From NCBI RefSeq assembly GCF_021130785.1, contig NW_025776785.1:61422-125421 (forward strand): a DNA stretch of 64,000 bases, given 5' to 3'. This document shows, one piece after another, positions 35,650-46,860 of the stretch. A model generated the notes under the pieces. That model saw nothing but the letters and a program-made list of their open reading frames with translations, ran no database searches and had not been told where the DNA came from. The stretch is from Homalodisca vitripennis (taxonomy: Eukaryota; Arthropoda; Insecta; Hemiptera; Cicadellidae). Both the position numbers and the translations under genes were made by a program. Position 1 is the stretch's first letter, and each line of letters opens with the position of its first letter.

Positions 35650-36470
35650 GTACTCTGAAATACAGCTCTGGCGTGAATTTCAGTTACTAATAGAATGAGT
35701 TAAACTTCTAGAACATATTTATGTCACAATTGTTTGGCACTGAGTTTTTAATTATTGAAGTATACCTGTTAAACAAAAATTATTTACTATTTTTATACGT
35801 TTAAATAAAAAGCATTGACTCATTTCAACTCATTACGAATACCTTGCTTACCAGATATGCTAGAAATATTACTGTAAAACAATTAAGAAAATGATTCTCA
35901 TGAGCAGTAATATATATTTTTGATAAAACTACGTGAAAACTTAAAATATCTATAGCTGTCCGTTCTGTGTTAAATAATGTAAACTGATTCTCTCTGTACT
36001 CTTGGGTACTAAGGGGATTATACATAGCACCAAACATAAATTAGTAGTTTTACCCAAAATATAACAATGGAGTATATTAACTATATATAATATTATTACT
36101 TGTTAGAACTACATTTGAACTATTCTAGTGTTTTGTGCTTCAAATAATGGCTAAAAATGGAATGTAAACTGCTTTGTATAACGAGAATTAGTGAGTAAAT
36201 CTACGAATTATATTGAATTAAAGTAACTCATCCTTGTAAGTCCTGGTCCTGGTCCTGATCATGCTTCTGGCCATTACATCGTGTTCCTGGTGCTACTTCC
36301 GTGACTAGCTGTGAACGAAGTTTGAAAAATGCAGTGACATAACACTTTATAAATATTTAAAAACGTTAAATTATCAATGCCATGTTTTTTCCATGGATAT
36401 AAAATAATATTTTGTGTAAGCTGCTGCTTACGTTTTAGCTGTCCCCTATATTGCTGACGTCACGACTACT
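35650..36470 (-). repeat. Array unit D2
   Basis: P at 35668-35720, Q at 35975-36025, R at 36160-36180, S at 36228-36260, T at 36383-36400, TGACGTCA palindrome at 36455-36462. The S tail is intact here: three Gln-Asp pairs, then L-Q-G and stop (36228-36230), but the upstream frame has a stop and the paralogue D1 carries a 5-base length difference. Q reads EYRENQFTLF on the minus strand. Confidence 0.6.
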
Positions 36471-37396
36471 AATAAAACTAAACGCTGATTTACCCCAACA
36501 CATATATTTTAGGGGCACAAACCGGTAAATAAAACGTAACTGTAAAGATTCTAATAAGATTTTTCCCCGTTTCCGATCTATGTGCTACATTATTAGTGTT
36601 TGTATGCAATATCCAGAGACAATATCCTATTCTACAATAGTTTATATTATAAATGCAAACTCTTTTGAAGATTTTTGAATGTGTAACATTCAATCTAACC
36701 CTATTGGGCAGATTTTAACTAAACATAAAAGGACCATTACTTAGATACAATGAAAACTTATGCGTATTTTTATTGTGAAGTATTCCTTAAAACATTTTAC
36801 GAAATTTGTATATATTTTAATAAGTTAAATACGAATTGAAGTTTAAATTTAGCAATATGGTATTACGCTGCTTACCGTGTAACAGGACGCATTTTTTAAA
36901 ATATTTTGTATTTCTATATATAAATATTATAAGTCGTAGTAAGACAAAAATTTTAATGGCAAGGACAACATATTATTTATATAAGTCGCAGCAATTACAT
37001 ATTAAACCAATTTAGATAATCTGCTTTCTTATAAAACACTTATGTTTAGGTTGTTGTACATTTCCCATAGAGTATTTAATAGGCGAGTGTCTCATAAGGT
37101 AATAAAGTTACACTTTAGATAATCCTGTACATCGATTTATCATCATGCGATAGCAATTAATTTCTTTTAAATTAGTTAAATTAGGGGCTCTCAAATAAAT
37201 ATCATTTACATACATGTACTCTAGTATATTTGAGACAACGGATAGGTTATTACATAATTAGTAAGTAAGCTTTTCAGGTAACAAAGGCGCATTGGTCCTA
37301 TGTCATCATATCATCAATTCCTTACGAAGCCTTTAAAGAATGGAATCTCACAAATGAGAATAATATCTAAAGATTATGATTTAAAACAATTTCGTT
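36471..37396. other. D-E spacer, second copy, left of the Jockey insertion
   Basis: Matches 18900-20497 minus the minisatellite expansion. No gene. Confidence 0.5.
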
Positions 37397-37406
37397 ATGT
37401 TTTGGC
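37397..37406 (+). repeat. Target-site duplication, left copy
   Basis: 'atgttttggc', repeated at 40773-40782. The uninterrupted paralogue at about 20495-20512 confirms both junctions. Confidence 0.85.
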
Positions 37407-37416
37407 AATCAAAACA

Positions 37417-38292
37417 ATGGATCAGCAAAATAGTAATAGATTTAATATTTTCGAAACTTTGATTGATAATAGTGATGACATAGATGAAGACAAGAACTAT
37501 TCACCCTCAGAATGTTCAGAGAGTTCAGACTCAGAAGATCAAAGAAGATTAAAAATCAAGAAAAACAAGAGCCGAAATAAAGTTTACATGTATAAAGGAC
37601 TACTGATCGGTCAAGCATCCACCTCGACTTTTAGGCTTGATTCTTCTGAAAAAGAGGCCCGGATTGCGGCTCCTGCTGCCCCAGCGACCTCCCATGGCCT
37701 GATGGAGACCTCCGATGGCCCATTGGAGAACATCCACGGCCTGCCGACTACATCTCGACCCAGCAACGCCGTGCCACCCGGGACAGGAGAACAGGGCCCG
37801 AATGAAGTCGGGATTACCCCCGAGAGCTGCCAGGGTGCGGCGACCAAGTGCCAGGGGAACCCACGCCGGTCGGAATCCCAAAAATGCCTTTCCAAAGGCC
37901 ACCTGACACCACCGGGGACTTCTGCTCCAGTTGCCCAGCTGATGGATCCAGCTACTTCTGAGGCCAACTCTGGGACTTCAGGCCGTCCCGCCGCGGGTCT
38001 GCGGAAAAGACAAGCGGCTCCAGCTCCGACTCTTCCGCTGAAAAGCCTACGGACGGACACCAACGCAGGCGAAGACATGGACGTCGAGCGAGGGCCACGC
38101 ATTCCACACATCATCCTGGACGTCACCAAAGGATGGGCCAGCCATGCTGTTACTATCAAACAGCTGGTTGGGGACGACCTGGAGGCAATCTGCACCGCTC
38201 CGACGCTACGGCTGAAGACGGGCACCGTGGCAACTACAAAGGTACTTACAGGAACAGGGGCTGAAGTTCCACACTTTCGCCATGACCACTGA
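37417..38292 (+). pseudogene. Jockey ORF1 (gag-like) N-terminal part, frameshifted at its end
   Basis: Encodes the RNA-binding coat protein of the element. The frame is open from upstream (37300), but the element begins at 37407, so the true start is the ATG at 37417. The first ~65 residues are acidic and Asn/Ser-rich in AT-rich codons (N-R-F-N-I-F-E near the start). From about 37616 the codons turn GC-rich and the protein Pro/Ala/Gly-rich (residues ~70-235), then GPRIPHIILDVTKGW leads toward the conserved core. Around 38205-38250 the homologous frame moves to frame 2 (Y-L-Q-E-Q-G-L-K-F-H-T-F), so a small indel separates this part from the 38282 frame. Confidence 0.75.
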
Positions 38293-40024
38293 GTGCCTCC
38301 TCAAGGTGGTGATCAAAGGTCTCCCAGCCACCCTATCGCCGGAAGAGGTCGTCGAGGCTTTCCAAGGAGATTGCTATGGCATCGTGGAGGCCAAGATCCT
38401 GAAGACAAGACGTGGACAACCGACCAGCCTGTGGCTCATTACCCTCCGTGGAGGCGATGGGCTCCGGCCTCCTACTGATGTCTACACCGCCCGGACTCTG
38501 TTCTTCTGCAGGCTGGAGGTCAGGAAGTACACCAGGCCTAGAGGACCAGTCCAGTGCCACCGATGCCAGGGGATTGGGCATGGCTCCAGCCACTGCCAAC
38601 TTGAGCTCCGCTGCGTACGATGCGGTGATAATCATCCGTCCAGCCTCTGCCCGAAGGAAGCTTCAACCCCGGCCAGATGCTGCAATTGTGGAGAGGCCCA
38701 CTCTGCCAACTACCGTGGGTGTGATACCTTCAAATACGAGAAGCAGCTCTCGTATGCTGCCGTTGCCAGGAGGGTTCAGAGGGTTCGCATGCCTCCTAAG
38801 CCTCGAGAAGCTCCACCTCCACCCGAGGAGTTAAGAGAGGAGAGTCGCCTTCGTCGCAGACTGCGAAGGGAGTATCAGCAGTCCCGATGTCCCCACGCCA
38901 AGCAGACCTTCAACTGCAAGGCCAGGAAGTGTTCTCGTCTCCTGGCTGAACACAGAGCGGCTGCGTGGGATGACTTTGTGGAACATCAAGCAGACGGTGG
39001 TATCGGCGGCATCTGGAAAATCTCCAGGGCACTTCGAGGGGAGAAGAAGACCAACCGTCCACTTCATGGACAGCGTGGTATTGTCTACTCTCCTGGAGAT
39101 CGAGCAGAGGCCTTCGCCGACACCATGGAAGACCAATTCTGCCCACACGCGGATGTCTACGATGAGGACACGTGCGAAATGATTCAAAACTTCCTGGAGG
39201 AATACCAACCTGACGAAGACGACCTACTGCCCACTGTGACTACACTTGAATTGCAAGACCACATTTGCCGCCTTCGCCCGAAGAAGGCCCCTGGCCCAGA
39301 CTCCTTAGGAACTCCAGCATTGAAGAACCTGCCGGCTTGGGTGATCGTCACGATCACCTGCATCTTCAACTCATGCCTACGCCTGGCTCACTTCCCGACC
39401 ACCTGGAAGGATGACAAGGTGATCGTTATACCCATGCCCGGCAAGGACCCTCTCTTCCCGGAGAACTACAGGCCGATCTCCCTCCTGCCTGTGCTCTCCA
39501 AGATTCTGGAGAAGATCGTCTTGGCGAGATTCCCTGAGGAGTTCTTCACATCTATCAGGACAGAACAATTCGGCTTCCACACCGGCCACTCCAGCACCCT
39601 TCACCTTCGCAGAGTCCTGAACAACATCACCGGAGCTGTAGGAAGGAAGCACCACTCCACTTCGGTCCTGATAGACGTGGGCAAAGCCTTCGAAAAGGTG
39701 TGGCACAAGGGACTGCTCTTCAAGCTGTCATCGTCTCCATTGCCTGGCAGGATTTTCCGGCTGCTCCGCAGCTATCTCCACCTCCGGACCTTTTCCGTTA
39801 GCGTTGCCCGATCCACCTCCACGACCTGCCCAGTGACATCTGGTGTGCCACAGGGATCAGTCCTCGGCCCGATCCCGTACCTGTGGTACACAAACGACTT
39901 TCCGGTCGCTCCGATAGTGCAGCTCTCCCTGTACGCGGACGATGCGCTCATCACGGCCACTTCTGCCAACCTGAGGATGGCTGGGTTTTACATCCAGCGG
40001 CAGCTGCACCTACTGGAGCCCTAG
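38282..40024 (+). pseudogene. In-frame fusion: gag C-terminus plus zinc knuckles joined to reverse transcriptase (580 aa)
   Basis: Residues 1-90 are the gag domain preceding the knuckles (LKVVIKGLP, L-W-L-I-T-L). Three CCHC knuckles follow at about 92-105, 111-123 and 133-147, the usual Jockey set. At residues ~175-183 a Pro-rich stretch passes straight into REESRLRRRLRREYQQ, the linker that follows the endonuclease; the ~200-aa endonuclease is missing. Then come the RT entry motif KKAPGPDSLG, NYRPISLLPVL, GFHTGHSS, LIDVGKAFEKVW (motif A Asp kept, the second D changed to E), GVPQGSVLGP and YADDAL (551-554). It ends at TAG (40022-40024), where copy A has AGG. Natural elements keep ORF1 and ORF2 separate, so this fusion is a deletion product. 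Confidence 0.85.
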
Positions 40025-40615
40025 TTGACCAAGTGGAGAATCAAGGTCAACGTTGACAAATGTGAAGCCATAAACTTCACAAGGACAAGGAGACAAGCGG
40101 ACGGCCGTCCCCTGTCACCCAACGGCGACGACATACCGTGGAAGACTTCAGTCAAGTACCTGGGGGTACTCCTGGACTCCAAGCTGACCTTCTCACCCCA
40201 CGTCAAGAGGATCTGTGGCCAAGCGAGGAAGGGCTTCGGCAGCATCGGCCCCCTGCTCAACTCCACGAAGCTACTGACCAGGACGAAGGTCCTGCTCTAC
40301 ACGGCTCTGATACGACCAGTGCTCACATATGCGGCCCCAGCATGGTACCACCTCACCTGCAAGACCGCAAGGAGGCAGTTGCTCGCTGTCCAGAGCGTGT
40401 GTCTCCGACGGGCCACTGGGTCGCCCTGGTTCGTGAGGAACACCGTAGTTACGGCTTCGTCCAACGTCCCTACCATCAGGAGCTTCGTAGAAGGCCTGAC
40501 ATCGAGCCTTGTGGAAGCTGCAGAGTCCTCACCGTGGGATCACATGCGTGAGCTTCGCGCCTAGGATGTCCCCCAACTGCGTCTTCCCATGGATGACTGA
40601 TGACATCGTCTATAA
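40025..40615 (+). pseudogene. Jockey reverse transcriptase thumb and C-terminus after a nonsense codon
   Basis: Same frame as the preceding fusion, read after the TAG. It carries L-T-K-W-R-I-K-V-N-V-D-K, YLGVLLDSKLTFSPHV, PLLNSTKLLTR, LYTALIRPVLTYAAPAW, LRRATGSPWFVRN and, near the end, H-M-R-E-L-R-A. A second TAG at 40562-40564 replaces the Gln codon seen in copy A; beyond it the frame reads to the natural stop after P-M-D-D. Two C-to-T or A-to-T changes therefore account for all breaks here. Confidence 0.8.
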
Positions 40616-40772
40616 CTTTGACTGCACCACGACACTTCACCCCACTGACAGTTAGCGAAAGCTACTAGGGATTTGGCCCTCGAGATACAAGGCAAAAGCC
40701 TAACCGGCAGAGGCCTTGGAAGATGTAGGGGATCCACCCCCCCCCCCTGTCACAGTGACTTGATTTGTCTTG

Positions 40773-40782
40773 ATGTTTTGGC
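40773..40782 (+). repeat. Target-site duplication, right copy
   Basis: 'atgttttggc', identical to 37397-37406. Confidence 0.85.
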
Positions 40783-43379
40783 CTCCATGTTGTGGCATTT
40801 AATTCTAACTATTATAATTAATTATTAAGTAGAGTGCAATTTATAAAATAATTATATGTTTAAATGATCCAATTGTTGATGTTTTTTTCTTTCTAACTTT
40901 TATATAAGAAATAAAAAAGCAAGAAATGTTATCATGCGAGATGCCTTCACATTTACTGTATGGATAATAAAACAGAATATATAGTGAAATTATAAATATA
41001 CTAGCATTTATTGGTACATCTCTGAACCCAAACAGCAACACAATGTATTTACTGTCTAAAATTGTGACATGATGTTAAGTATTCATTAGTTGTAGTAGTA
41101 AAGTTAAATTTGTAGTAAGTAAAAACCCAGATATTATAATTTAGATACATTTACAAAACTAAGGTTATTTTAAAGCATAGACAAACCTTTGTCTTTGCTG
41201 GACAAAATATTATATTTTGGTAAATATTCATTTGGGCTTTTAATTTATAATCAAATGTTAATAACTCAAAAGTGTTGCATGTAACTACGTTATAAACGGC
41301 TATTGTCCACTATAAACTTTAATCAGAAATCGAGAAGAGGAATTTTTAGATATAAAATTTTCTCCAAAGAATGTTTATTTGAATGTTAAACCACAAAGGA
41401 TAGTAAATTCATTAAAATTTACTACTATATTTTTGAATGTAATTACATTTGATATAAACATTTGAAAAAATCTTTTTAGAAATTAATTACTGTTCCCGTT
41501 TTCTTGTAAATAAAATTGTAAATCTTACAACGCATAATGTCCAAAATTTTAAACGTATATCACTTTCTTGCTTACAGTTTTTATACTTCAAATAAATGTT
41601 AGAGATCACAAAGTATGGTCTTGATCTGTGAAACCCCCTTGAAAACACCCTTCGTTAAAAACATCATAATCCTGAATGATTTTTCAAAGGAATATCGTTG
41701 AAGTATAAGTTTTGCAATCATGTGTAATACACCAAATACATTAATCAGCATGGTTATTTTAATACTTATTTATAACGTAAGGTTAGAGAAGGCACTTCCT
41801 ACTGATGTGGGTAAGCAATCCAACGAGTTATAAACTAAATATTATTATGCGCAAACGTGCAAGATTATGACAACCATCTAAGGCAGTAACCGTCAGTTCG
41901 GAGCATATTGCTAGACAGGATATCCTTAGGATGCAAGCCAATCCGACCAAGTATTTAACTACAAAACAAAAACGTCTAACATTAGTCTAGGTCTAATCCA
42001 GTAGATATAAAGCAATGTCAATAGCTTCAGCTGAAGACCAAAAGACCCTACGATCGGAAGCCTGCACTATATTAGTAACTATATTCCCCTGGTAACAAAC
42101 CTTTCCAGTAGTAGTCCCCAATTCTGTTACCTGTCAATAACAACATTAGAAACTTGACTTGGCATCAATTCGCTGATAGAGCTTCCTCGACAAAAAAGGA
42201 CCGATGGCCAACCATTATGCCCTCTTCCAAATGTGACCAGGGCAGCCTGGGCCGGGTTAACACAAAAACAATTCTATCACACCAGTTTACTGCTTTCTTT
42301 AGGGTTGTATTAAGGTTATTAGACGTCACTGCCATTTTAAATTTACCAGTCACAAGAATTATCATGTTATCCCATCTATGCGAAAAGACCTCTACTGTTA
42401 CAGACCTAAACAGGTCGTCCATAACAAGAAGAAAGGACGCCATCCTATGGAGAGTTTTAAGTGGTACTAAGTGGTGGTTTTAAGTGGTACTTTCACTGAT
42501 CCTTTCACCCCCCCCCCCAAATAGTCGGTTTAATGTTTCTTAATTATCAGTAGGAATTTATGTTACAAAAATTCCTGTACTGTTGAGTATTAAAATTTAA
42601 TACTTAATACTCATTTAATGTACATGAAAATTTCAATTCCTTAATTCTGGAAATAGAGATTCCGCAAAAAGGTAAATAAGTTATTACAGTAAGGTGTCAA
42701 TATATTAGATTTTAGAAAAATGTTTTATCGGTTTCTTGGTAAAAAGAATATTAAATTTACCTATTGTTCCTTGCTTAAATGTTCTATTGGAATTTGAAAC
42801 ATGATGAGAATTGTTTTCATTATTAGATAACAAAGAAATCAGAGCAGTTTTTATGGTTTAATTTTGTAAAACCAATAGTCAAAATAGTCATTTATTGTCC
42901 ACTCTATTGCTTCAAGGACTTAAAACTAACAAAACAAACGGAATTACTCGTATTTAAAGGTTTAGAACTGATAAACATTTGTTTTGACCATTAATAAGTT
43001 CTTTATATCCTGATGTGATTAAAATGTTAGTCTTAGAACTAAAACGAGTAATAGGCGACTTATAATATATAATCAATGAATGAAAACTACAAATCGCTGG
43101 AAACTTCTAAAAGTTATTGATTCTGTTAAGAAATATACATTATAAAGAAGTTTTGTACTATAGTCATTCCGCTATTGCTGTACTTTACAAGGGTGTCCTT
43201 TCAATTTAAAAGTTCATCAGACTTATTTGTATACGATTTACCTATTCTAGTTTACCACGACACAGAAGTTAAATTATTATTAGTGATAGCAAGAATACTA
43301 TTAGAAAATGGAAATTAAATCCAAGTAAGATGTTTTATTACTGCATCATTTTAATTTGCCATGTCTTATCTCTTGTACT
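40783..43379. other. D-E spacer, second copy, right of the Jockey insertion
   Basis: Matches 20505-23770 without the AT microsatellite and without the piggyBac insertion (empty site near 42450-42490, 'gttttaagtggtact' present twice). A run of about eleven C lies near 42508. No gene recognised. Confidence 0.5.
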
Positions 43380-44220
43380 GTCGATGCGTGCTCTGGTGAA
43401 TGTTTACGTAACCAACGGAATTAGTTAGGAATTGTAGACTATATCTTTCTTTCAAATTATTTGAAACCGTATTTTAAATTATTATGTTTTAGACACCAAA
43501 CGTGGTGTAGTTGTTTATTACTAATGTTACTCAGATAACGTACACTAATTTAAACTAAACATAATATGTAGCCTAACAAAAAAGGTCCAAAAAGTTGCAC
43601 GAAGACGTACGTTAGAAAATTATTCTCATAAAATATTAAATGTTTGTCATCAACTATGGAAAGCAGTTCAAAACTGGTGTGACGCCCAGAATTTTCAAAG
43701 TGATTCAACCCAATTCCCTCTGCACGCTTATGGTACAGAGAGGATTAAAACAGCCCAAACACAAGAATTAGTAGCTTTCTATAAAGCAAATCAGAGAAAG
43801 TCTTTGAAAAATAAAAGGAAATTAAACAAAGTAATACATTATATTTGAAACTTCTATTTGCTTTGGAATAAGGTGATCTTTTTATATAAACTTTTCCTAA
43901 ATTTTGTGTTGTATTTAATAGTCACTAAAATTAAGGTGTAAATTGATTTGGGTATCAAGAGTCATTATTAAGAGAAATTGTGGTTAATCAATAATAGAAG
44001 TAACTCATCCTTGTAAGTCCTGGTCCTCGTCCAGCTTCTGACCACTACATTGTACTACATGTGGTGATTACCTGACGTGCTGCAAGTTGAACGACCCTGG
44101 AAATGCTGACACATACTCGTAATACTATTTAATGATTAAAAACATTAAAATATTAGACCTTTGTTGTTTCTATAGATATGAAATAATGTTTGAGTGGAAA
44201 CTGTTAATTATATATCATAT
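43380..44220 (-). repeat. Array unit E2
   Basis: P at 43388-43440, Q at 43700-43755, R at 43937-43958, S at 44005-44035, T at 44166-44185. Start codon position mutated as in E1. The S tail again ends L-Q-G-stop (44005-44007). Confidence 0.6.
43550..43738 (-). CDS. E-type open stretch, copy 2 (possible exon)
   Basis: Paralogue of 23946-24134: same length, same frame, 12 replacement and no purely synonymous codon differences. Also open to its end in the hydrophobic C-L-V tail. Confidence 0.3.
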   Translation of the reverse strand: MYHKRAEGIGLNHFENSGRHTSFELLSIVDDKHLIFYENNFLTYVFVQLFGPFLLGYILCLV

Positions 44221-45829
44221 GGGTGTCTCATCTTTTATCTTTTGGCGCCTTTTTATATCAAGGATACTTATAAAAAGAAAAATTAATTTCTACTTGTCTA
44301 ATCTCCCATACACATACATTATATTATAGAGAAACCATATAGTCATAAGTTATTCACTAAGATATAATTTCATAATGGTATTTTGGAATGGTTGTTTTTT
44401 AAATATCCAGAGGGGCATTACCTTTTAGGGCGAAATATTACTTATGTATTCAGAGTGAAAACCAAATATACGCTTTGATAAAGTCAGTTACAGTTAATTT
44501 TGAGGTTGAGTGGTAGATGTTCCCATAAATTTGGGGATAATTAGTAGAGCAGGGAATTTTTTATTTTTCTGGGGCATACGTAGAACGAGGGCACCTTTCA
44601 TCTAGGTTTTATAACTGTGGGGAGAAGCGGAATCGAAGTAAAAATATTTTATAGTAATGGAGTATACATATAATAAGGTCTGCTTTGAAGCATTAAGAAG
44701 AAAAGGCAACCACATTTCAATTTCGGTAGTTTCAAAAACATGTCAAGGCATTCAAGCAAAGCCTCCTTGGAATGTTGAGATATTTCCTTAGGTTCTCTAC
44801 ATAATCTACAAAGTAGATCATCTCTAAAAGGTCGAGTCTATGGAGATTGTCTTATTCATGACAACAATTCCGTGAATTTTCATACCCTTGTACAAAGAGA
44901 CCACTTCTACTTAATTACAAACTGGCCGTTCACAATAAACTTTGTAGGGATTAGAAGTAATGCCGTCCTCAGGGAAGCCTTAAAAGAGTATTTGTAACCA
45001 TTCTAAACATTAGCATGTATTGGAGGTTGTAATATATAAAATACTTCTTCCTACGTATAACTAGGGTAATCTATGTATTTATTTTAGCTTGGATAATTAG
45101 AAGACTTGAAATTGAAGAGAATACACTACTGCAGGTGTCGCAATATACTATTTTCAGAAAAATTAAACACGAGGTCCTTAGAAATTCAAGATTTTACAGT
45201 TTAGTAAAAACACTTACTGTGTGGCTGTTCTAAAACAGGTAATGAATTGTTCTTATTGTTAGACTATCGTGTGAGAGTTGCCGCTTTCATAAGATGGAGA
45301 TTAAAAAGACAGCAACAAAGTTGTTTAAGAAAACTGGATCAAGTTATGCATTAATACAAACCGAAAAGTTTTAACAACCTTTAACTTTCAACAAATTATC
45401 AGTTCTTTTTCATATTTCTTTATCATTTTGGTGGATCTTCCATATCGGATGTTTGATAAAATTTGATAACTTTAATGGTTAAACTGAAAGTAAACACATA
45501 TAAATCATAATCATTAATTAAGAATATCTAATAAATAAAAAATAGATTTCTTTGGTTAGTTATATTATTTAATAATACTCTTATTCAATTGCAATATTTC
45601 TTACTTAGAGCATTATTGAAGGAGATTACTCCAGCAATTTTCTCTATCGATTTATCAGTTCAGCTCGACGCATTATTCTTCAAATCGACTCTTTTAATTA
45701 ATTTTTAATGAAAAATATATTATTATTTGCAATTAATTACAGTAAAAAATAGACTATTTTTAGTTATATTTGAACCTATTAAGGCGTTTCAGTTACTGCA
45801 TATCTTAAGTTCCTCGTATTTACTGTTCT
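44221..45829. other. E-F spacer, second copy
   Basis: Matches 25785-27729. It is contiguous across the site of the solo LTR (near 44208-44215). No gene. Confidence 0.45.
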
Positions 45830-45984
45830 TTAGAAGAGATCTGGTGTTCATTTAGGAAACTAATTGAATATTTTAACAATTATTGACCATATTTCTGTTA
45901 TAAACTCGGCAAAAGTTTTTTATATTTATTGATTTTACACATCCAAACTCAACTTATTTAGGCATTTTAACCATTTTCAACTAA

Positions 45985-46851
45985 CATACAACGTGATTCA
46001 TGGTTCCGTTGTTGGTTATGCCTGGGTTAAGTTGATCAGCCTTACCATTTACAGTGTTTACCTCTCCCCAAATTACTCCGCGCGAAAGTATAATTATGGA
46101 AAGGTTGGAAGCGCTGGAAGACAGTCTCCGAATCGTCCCTGGGCGTATTATAGTGGCGGGTGACTTCAACGCCCGTGCGGTCGAATGGGGTATCCCCGTG
46201 ACTAACGTGAGGGGAAGACATATTTTGGAGATGGTCTCGAGACTCGATTTGGAAGTCGTGAATAGAGGGACAAGGCCGACCACGATTTCAGCGATCGTGA
46301 AAGCTCTCTTCTCAAGTCACCCTGTGAGGCGGGAGGAGAGAGTAGCGAGGACGGTTGCAGATGTTCCCATTTTTACGGATCAGGAGCTTGTAGCAGCGGT
46401 GTCTACCATGCGCAACAAGAAGGCTCTAGGACATGATGGCATTCCAGCTGAGGTTCTGATGTTTGTGGCGGCGAGTTATCCGCTCTTGCTGCTGAATATG
46501 TTTAATGCACGTTTCGTAGCTGTTGTGTTCCCGTCGCACTGGAAGGTTGTTAGGTTGGCGTTGATCAGCAAAGGCAAAGGGGACCCAAACTCTTCGTCGT
46601 CATACAGACCACTTTGTATGCTTAACACCGCGGGGAAGCTCTATGAAAGGTTGCTGAAACCCAGATTGCAATCTTCCATCGAAGCCGCCGGAGATCTCTC
46701 TTCCTGGCAGCCCGGCTCTCGAAAGCGACACTCAACTCTAAACGCCATTACAGAGGCGGTCATTGCCGTCCAGCAAGCCGAAACAGCTTGTCACCAGGCT
46801 CGGCAGATTGTGCTGTTGACTATCTCCTGGTCGTTTTGCAGGACTACCTGA
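45985..46851 (+). pseudogene. R1-clade endonuclease fused to RT N-terminal part
   Basis: Endonuclease: VIHGS-V-GYAWVKL-LTIYSVYLSPNYSAR, then a 4-base insertion relative to copy 1 (about 46088) shifts the frame, and IIVAGDFNARAVEWG with the intact metal-site N follows. RGRHILEMVSRLDLEVVNRG continues to RGTRPTT at 46290. There the frame passes without a break into ISAIVKALFSSHP, which is linker sequence just before the RT. RT: KKALGHDGIPAEV, PSHWKVVRLALISKGKGD, SYRPLCMLNTAGKLYERLL and a Q-P-G-S-R-K-R-H-S-T motif. It stops at 46851 close to motif A. Confidence 0.8.
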
Positions 46852-46860
46852 AGTCGGCTG

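Larger units (their letters stand above)
37407..40772 (+). mobile_element. Jockey-clade retrotransposon copy C, endonuclease deleted
   Basis: About 3.37 kb between 10-bp target duplications. Order: about 10 bases before the first ATG, gag-like ORF, zinc knuckles, RT, short 3' UTR with a G-tract/C-tract hairpin (about 40729-40748), and a 'gacttgatttgtcttg' end with no poly(A). The endonuclease is missing, the knuckle region being joined in frame to the post-endonuclease linker. Because the ATG is so near the 5' end, the insertion may be nearly full-length at its 5' side, or fortuitously truncated. It inserted into one of two duplicated blocks, hence after the duplication. Confidence 0.9.

Noticed and set aside
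37300..37416. Upstream 39 codons of the gag frame
   Set aside because: They lie outside the element, in spacer DNA left of the target duplication.
37600..38225. Minus-strand open frames of 100 and 204 codons
   Set aside because: Antisense shadows of the GC-rich gag ORF.
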